Made by a program: the position numbers and the translations under genes
Source: Dyella sp. EPa41
GTDB taxonomy: Bacteria > Pseudomonadota > Gammaproteobacteria > Xanthomonadales > Rhodanobacteraceae
Length of the DNA stretch: 36,647 bases
Assembly (NCBI RefSeq): GCF_016586165.1
Contig: NZ_BCPR01000046.1
Coordinates: 1-36,647 of the forward strand
Direction: 5' to 3'
Notes under the pieces: model-generated
Told to the model about the DNA's origin: nothing
Seen by the model: the letters and a program-made list of their open reading frames with translations, nothing else
Database searches by the model: none
Shown here: positions 33,146-36,647 of the stretch, one piece after another
Position numbering within the stretch: the first letter of the stretch is position 1
Layout of the letters: each line of letters begins with the position of its first letter

Positions 33146-34543
33146 ATGAACCTGCAACCCCCGATCAACGATCTCGACCAGCGCCGGGCGACGATGTGTC
33201 AGCTGTTGCACTGGCTGGCGGTCGATCGGGTACAGCCGCAGTCGTTGGCCGAAACGTACCTGGAGGCGATCGAGCGCCTCAATCCCGAGATCAACGCCTA
33301 TGTCAGCCTGAGCTCGGCCATGCTGCAGGAGCAGGCGCTGGCGGCCCAGCATCGTCGCCGTGACGGCGTGATCGGGCGGCTCGACGGCATCCCCATCGCG
33401 CTCAAGGACAATTTCGACGTGGCCGGTTGGCCAACCCGCGCGGGCCTGGCCGGCCGCTCCAGGCCGGTCGGCGAAGACGCCCATGTGGTGGCGCGGCTGC
33501 GCGCCTCGGGCGCCGTCATCATCGGCAAGACCAATATGGACGAGGGGGCGCTGGGCGCGACCACCGACAACCCCCATTACGGCGCCACCCACCATCCGCT
33601 TCGCCACGGCTATACGGCGGGCGGCTCGTCGGGCGGCGCGGCCGCGGCCGTGGCTGCCGGGCTCGCGGTGGCCGCGGTGGGTTCCGACAGCCTGGGCTCG
33701 ATCCGTATTCCGGCCAGCTATTGCGGCGTTTACGCGCTCAAGCCCACGCATGGGGAAATCTCGGCGCGTGGCATGGTGCCGGCGGCGCGGCGGCTGGACA
33801 CGGTGGGCCTGATCGCGCGCAGTGCGGACGATCTCACCGTGCTGCTGCAGGTACTGGCCGGCTACGACGCCGACGACCCGCGCTCGCGCCGCCGTCGCGT
33901 GGCCCTGTCGCCACCGGACTGGGAGCCGGGGCGTTTGCGTGCCGGCTTCCTGCCCGACCTCGCGGCGCTCGGCGTACAGCAGGAGGTCATCGCCGTGTTC
34001 GAGGCTGCGCTGGCCAACTGGCCGCGTGAGCTGGGCGAACGCCGCACGGTGGATTTTTCCGACTGGGATTTCGCACGCACGCGTCGCGCCGGTTTCCTGC
34101 TGATGGAGGCGGAGATGCTCGGCACCTTCGCCGCGGATCTGGCCGATACGGAGTGCCGGGTGTCCGAGCATTTTCGTCGATTGCTGGGCTATGCGGCAGG
34201 CAAGAGTGCTGCCGACTATGCTTGCGCCGATCGCGTGCTCGACGCGGCCACGCTGAAGATGCGCCGCCTGTTCGCGCAGATCGACGTGCTGGTGCTGCCC
34301 ACCACGCCGCAGGGCGCGTTCCCGCTCGATGGCCCGGTGCCCGATTCGCAGGCGGACCTGACCAGCTTCGCCAGCCTGGCTGGTTGCCCGGCGGTGAACA
34401 TCCCGATGGGTTACCTGCCCGACGGCATGCCGGTGGGCCTGCAACTGGTCGGCGCACGCGGCTCCGATTTGCGCCTGCTCGAACTCGCCTCGGTGTTGGC
34501 GGCCACGCTGGATGTGGAGCCGGCGTTTCCCGGGATCGTATGA
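33146..34543 (+). CDS. Amidase-signature family hydrolase
   Basis: This 465-residue enzyme has the amidase-signature Ser-Ser-Lys triad: Lys87 in PIALKDNFDV, the cis-Ser Ser161 in AGGSSGGAAAA and the nucleophile Ser185 in GSDSLGSIRIPASYCGVYALKPTHG. The 24-residue spacing of the two serines is standard. The DSLGS form, rather than D-x-GGS, is seen in a subgroup with 'YCGV'. The family hydrolyses amides, including aryl- and acyl-amides and Glu/Asp-tRNA intermediates. The substrate here is unknown; the lack of gatB/gatC neighbours and the motif form argue against GatA. It has AGGGA before the start and reads away from ETF-QO. A REP-like palindrome follows the gene. Confidence 0.85.
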   Translation: MNLQPPINDLDQRRATMCQLLHWLAVDRVQPQSLAETYLEAIERLNPEINAYVSLSSAMLQEQALAAQHRRRDGVIGRLDGIPIALKDNFDVAGWPTRAGLAGRSRPVGEDAHVVARLRASGAVIIGKTNMDEGALGATTDNPHYGATHHPLRHGYTAGGSSGGAAAAVAAGLAVAAVGSDSLGSIRIPASYCGVYALKPTHGEISARGMVPAARRLDTVGLIARSADDLTVLLQVLAGYDADDPRSRRRRVALSPPDWEPGRLRAGFLPDLAALGVQQEVIAVFEAALANWPRELGERRTVDFSDWDFARTRRAGFLLMEAEMLGTFAADLADTECRVSEHFRRLLGYAAGKSAADYACADRVLDAATLKMRRLFAQIDVLVLPTTPQGAFPLDGPVPDSQADLTSFASLAGCPAVNIPMGYLPDGMPVGLQLVGARGSDLRLLELASVLAATLDVEPAFPGIV

Positions 34544-34569
34544 GAAGGCTTGAGAGCTAGCTTTTAAGG

Positions 34570-34599
34570 CCGTCATTCCGGCCTGCGCCGGAATGACGG
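34570..34599. repeat. REP-like palindrome (GTCATTCC...GGAATGAC)
   Basis: A perfect 13-bp inverted repeat, CCGTCATTCCGGC (34570-34582) with GCCGGAATGACGG (34587-34599) and loop CTGC, lies between the amidase and AlkB genes. The GTCATTCC/GGAATGAC core is widely known as a dispersed extragenic palindrome in proteobacteria, including xanthomonads. It may also act as a transcript-end hairpin. Confidence 0.75.
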
Positions 34600-34616
34600 G
34601 CAGCGGTGAGGCACGC

Positions 34617-35243
34617 ATGTTGAGCTTGTTCGATGAGATGCCCGGCTGGCAGTCACTCCCATTGCCAGGCGCCGAGCTATCGCTGTGGCGGCATTGGCTC
34701 GACGATGCGGAGGCCGACGCCTTGCTTGCCGGATTGCGGGCAGCGATTCCCTGGGAAGTCCATCGCATCCGCATCTATGGGCGCGAGGTGGATTCGCCGC
34801 GCCTGAGTTGCTGGATCGGCGACCCTGATGCGACCTACGTGTACTCGCGAACGCGTTTCGAACCGCGCCCGTGGCAACCCGCGCTGGCGGTTTTGCGCAG
34901 CCGGGTGGAAAAGGCCTGCGGCAGCCGTTTCAACAGCGTGCTCGCCAACCTGTATCGCAGCGGCCAGGACTCGATGGGCTGGCACAGCGACGACGAACCC
35001 GAGCTGGGCGAACGACCGGTGATCGCATCGCTCAGCCTTGGCGCCGAGCGGCGGTTTCGACTCAAGCCCAGGCAGGCCGGCACGCGTGAGGACACGCGCG
35101 TCATCACGCTGGGGCACGGCAGCCTGCTCAGGATGGCCGGCGACGCGCAGCGTCTCTATGTGCACGATTTGCCGAAGACGAGCGCGGCGGTGGGGCCGCG
35201 CATCAACCTGACATTTCGCTGGATCGATCCGTCGCGGCGCTGA
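34617..35243 (+). CDS. alkB: AlkB-family Fe(II)/2-oxoglutarate-dependent dioxygenase
   Basis: This 208-residue protein matches AlkB-like nucleic-acid demethylases, which oxidise N-methyl lesions in DNA or RNA. Active-site residues are His123 and Asp125 in NLYRSGQDSMGWHSDDEPELG, the distal His183 (YVHDLPKT), and the 2-oxoglutarate/substrate arginines Arg195 and Arg201 (PRINLTFRW). The nucleotide-recognition lid includes YGREVDSPRLSCWIG. The start at 34617 follows GTGAGG at 6 bases; an in-frame ATG at 34593 lies inside the REP-like palindrome and is rejected. It stands alone on the plus strand, with its stop 9 bases from the convergent lipoprotein gene. Confidence 0.92.
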   Translation: MLSLFDEMPGWQSLPLPGAELSLWRHWLDDAEADALLAGLRAAIPWEVHRIRIYGREVDSPRLSCWIGDPDATYVYSRTRFEPRPWQPALAVLRSRVEKACGSRFNSVLANLYRSGQDSMGWHSDDEPELGERPVIASLSLGAERRFRLKPRQAGTREDTRVITLGHGSLLRMAGDAQRLYVHDLPKTSAAVGPRINLTFRWIDPSRR

Positions 35244-35252
35244 GCGCTGGCG

Positions 35253-35876
35253 TCATTCGGTGGGCGCGGCCGGCGATGCCAGCGACTGCTGTGTTGTCCA
35301 CGCCACCACCTGCGCCGCCAACGCATCGCTGGCCTGCCCAAACGCCGCGACCACCTGCGGAACGGAGGTCCCTCCGACGGGCTGCGTGACGTCGAAACGC
35401 CGCGTCGCCACCACGCGCAACCCGCTGTTCTGCACGAGGCGTGCGTCGTAGCGGATGACCACCACGGGCGCGTTGCCTTGGTACTCCGACTGGAAGGCAC
35501 GCAGGTCACCGGCCAACGTGTAGCTCGCGGGCAGTCCATTGTCGTCGCTGCTCACCGACGCAGCCCTGCCATCGTCGCGGAAGGCGTCGATCAGGCGGTT
35601 GCGCAGCAAGGTCGTGGCGGTGTCGCTCCAGCGTGCGCCCTTGTACACGCTGACCAGATCGCCTTGCGGCATCACCGCGATGCGCGAGCTGTCGATCATG
35701 CGCTCGGCCTGTGGCGTATTGATGCGCAGCGACCAGCTCGCCGAAGGCGCCTGCGCGTGCGGCAGCGGTGTCGCGGGCAACCGGTAGATGTCGGGTGTTT
35801 CGGCCTTGGGCAGCACCGAGCACGCCGTCAGCACGGCGGCAGCGATGCAGGCGGAAAGACGGGCATACAGCCTCAT
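35253..35876 (-). CDS. ABC-type transport auxiliary lipoprotein (PqiC/YmbA-like)
   Basis: This 207-residue lipoprotein has a short signal peptide with lipobox LTAC (Cys19). It then shows the ABC_trans_aux pattern IYRLPATP, SWSLRINTPQAERMIDSSRIAVMPQGDLVSVYKGARWSDTATTLLRNRLIDAF, and a late PVVVIRYDARLVQNSGLRVVATRRFD. Such proteins are outer-membrane partners of MCE-domain lipid transport systems. The start overlaps the MlaD-family stop by 4 bases (ATGA), so it is the last gene of that operon. The exact partner system (Pqi-, Mla- or Yeb-like) needs the cut-off upstream genes. Confidence 0.86.
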   Translation of the reverse strand: MRLYARLSACIAAAVLTACSVLPKAETPDIYRLPATPLPHAQAPSASWSLRINTPQAERMIDSSRIAVMPQGDLVSVYKGARWSDTATTLLRNRLIDAFRDDGRAASVSSDDNGLPASYTLAGDLRAFQSEYQGNAPVVVIRYDARLVQNSGLRVVATRRFDVTQPVGGTSVPQVVAAFGQASDALAAQVVAWTTQQSLASPAAPTE

Positions 35877-36647
35877 GGCACGAACTCCTTGCTGCGATCG
35901 CGGCCCAACAGGAAGCCGGTGGGATTGTCATCGAGGCGGCGCGCGACGCCGCGCAGCGACCCGGCGGCGTCGCGCAACTCGCGGATCGCCGGCGCCAGCT
36001 CGCTGAAGCCCTGCATGCCGCCGTTGATCGAAGCGCGATTGTCGTTGACCAGGCGATCAATGTTGGCGGTGACGCGTTCCACCGATGCGAGCGCATTCCT
36101 GGCGCTGTCGAGCGTGGCCTTGCCCTGGTTGTCGACCAGGCCGTTGGCCGACTGCACGAGCTTCTGGGTTTGCGCCAGCGTGTCGTTGGCCTGCTTGCTG
36201 GCTTCGGCGAGCTGCTTGAGCAGCGTGCGGATGTCGTCGCGCTGGTCGGCGATGGCGCCGGTGGCCTTGTCCAGATGATCGAGCGTACGCCCGATGCGGT
36301 CCATGTTCTCGGGCGACAGCAGGGTGCTGGCGCGCGCCACCACATCGTTGATGTTCATCACCAGGTCCTCGCCGTTGGCGAGTATGCGGCTGAGCGGGGA
36401 GGGGTCGGCCACGATCACCGGCAGTTCGCCGTTCTTGCTTTCCAGCGGCGGGCTGCCGGGCGAGCCGCCGCTGAGCTGGATCACCGCCAGGCCGGTCACG
36501 CCGGTCAACGCGAGCTTGGCGTGCGTATCCTGCCGCACCGGCGTGTCGCCACCGAGGCGGATCCAGGCCAGCACCTTGCGCGGATCCTGCTTGTCGAGCT
36601 TGAGCTGGGTGACATCGCCAACCTTGATGCCGTTGTACTGCACGGCG
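35873..36647 (-). CDS. MlaD/MCE-domain lipid transport protein, N-terminus cut off by the window
   Basis: The frame is open to the window edge, and the visible 258 residues begin inside the MCE domain (QYNGIKVGDVTQLKLD, VLAWIRLGGDTPVRQDTHAKL, GVTGLAVIQLSGG). A long helical, coiled-coil tail follows (about 80-255), for example TLDHLDKATGAIADQRDDIRTLLKQLAEASKQANDTLA. It ends DDNPTGFLLGRDRSKEFVP. The N-terminal membrane anchor lies outside the window. The family binds phospholipid between an inner-membrane ABC transporter and the outer membrane. Operon partners (permease and ATPase) should lie beyond base 36647. It overlaps the lipoprotein gene by 4 bases. Confidence 0.9.
   Translation of the reverse strand, partial: AVQYNGIKVGDVTQLKLDKQDPRKVLAWIRLGGDTPVRQDTHAKLALTGVTGLAVIQLSGGSPGSPPLESKNGELPVIVADPSPLSRILANGEDLVMNINDVVARASTLLSPENMDRIGRTLDHLDKATGAIADQRDDIRTLLKQLAEASKQANDTLAQTQKLVQSANGLVDNQGKATLDSARNALASVERVTANIDRLVNDNRASINGGMQGFSELAPAIRELRDAAGSLRGVARRLDDNPTGFLLGRDRSKEFVP

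Noticed and set aside
1-36647. tRNA, rRNA, CRISPR array, prophage, insertion sequence or replication origin
   Set aside because: No cloverleaf-like segments, spaced identical repeats, transposase motifs or iteron/DnaA-box clusters were seen on either strand. The LPS island shows no flanking insertion elements in the window.

Overview
The window looks like a high-GC gammaproteobacterial chromosome from the Xanthomonadales, most likely a Rhodanobacteraceae relative (Luteibacter/Dyella/Rhodanobacter-like). The reasons are the XanA/XanB-type sugar genes, the rmlBACD-xanB order, and a lipopolysaccharide (LPS) cluster lying between metB and etfA, which is the known variable LPS locus of xanthomonads. 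Genus cannot be fixed by reading alone.

Layout. 1-870: end of a maleylacetoacetate isomerase gene and a small Fe(II)/2-oxoglutarate oxygenase. 877-1992 (-): the type IV pilus ATPase PilU. 2076-3289: two overlapping genes for cell-envelope coiled-coil proteins. 3290-3707: a gene-free, structured stretch. 3708-3935: a DUF465/YdcH-type small protein. 4101-8869: cystathionine beta-synthase, GlmS and a phosphohexomutase. 8914-13752 (-): xanB-rmlD-rmlC-rmlA-rmlB, a tightly packed operon read from rmlB, making GDP-mannose and dTDP-L-rhamnose. 13976-15145: cystathionine gamma-lyase/synthase (metB).

15189-25174 is the LPS/O-antigen island: an ABC exporter (Wzm/Wzt, with a C-terminal glycan-binding domain on Wzt), a 1601-residue protein that joins a sulfotransferase-like domain, a coiled coil, two glycosyltransferase domains and a methyltransferase, and a complete four-gene set for GDP-D-glycero-alpha-D-manno-heptose (hddA, gmhA, hddC, gmhB). 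Two rows counted by hand inside wzm/wzt have 47-53% GC, against 72% in a row of the ETF-QO gene.

25277-32974 (-) carries etfA, etfB and the ETF:ubiquinone oxidoreductase, but two large glycosyltransferase genes (WbsX-RgpF fusion; GT2-GT4 fusion) sit between etfB and the oxidoreductase gene. 33146-36647: an amidase, an AlkB-type dioxygenase, and the end of a Mla/Pqi-like lipid-transport operon (ABC auxiliary lipoprotein and a cut-off MlaD-family gene).

How it fits together: the precursor genes supply GlcN-6-P, GDP-Man, dTDP-Rha and GDP-heptose. The fused glycosyltransferases probably build a polysaccharide in the cytoplasm. Wzm/Wzt would export it after recognising a modified chain end. No Wzx, Wzy, O-antigen ligase or chain-initiating transferase is visible, so these must lie elsewhere. 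The most interesting item is the 1601-residue assembly protein next to Wzt and the GDP-heptose cassette.
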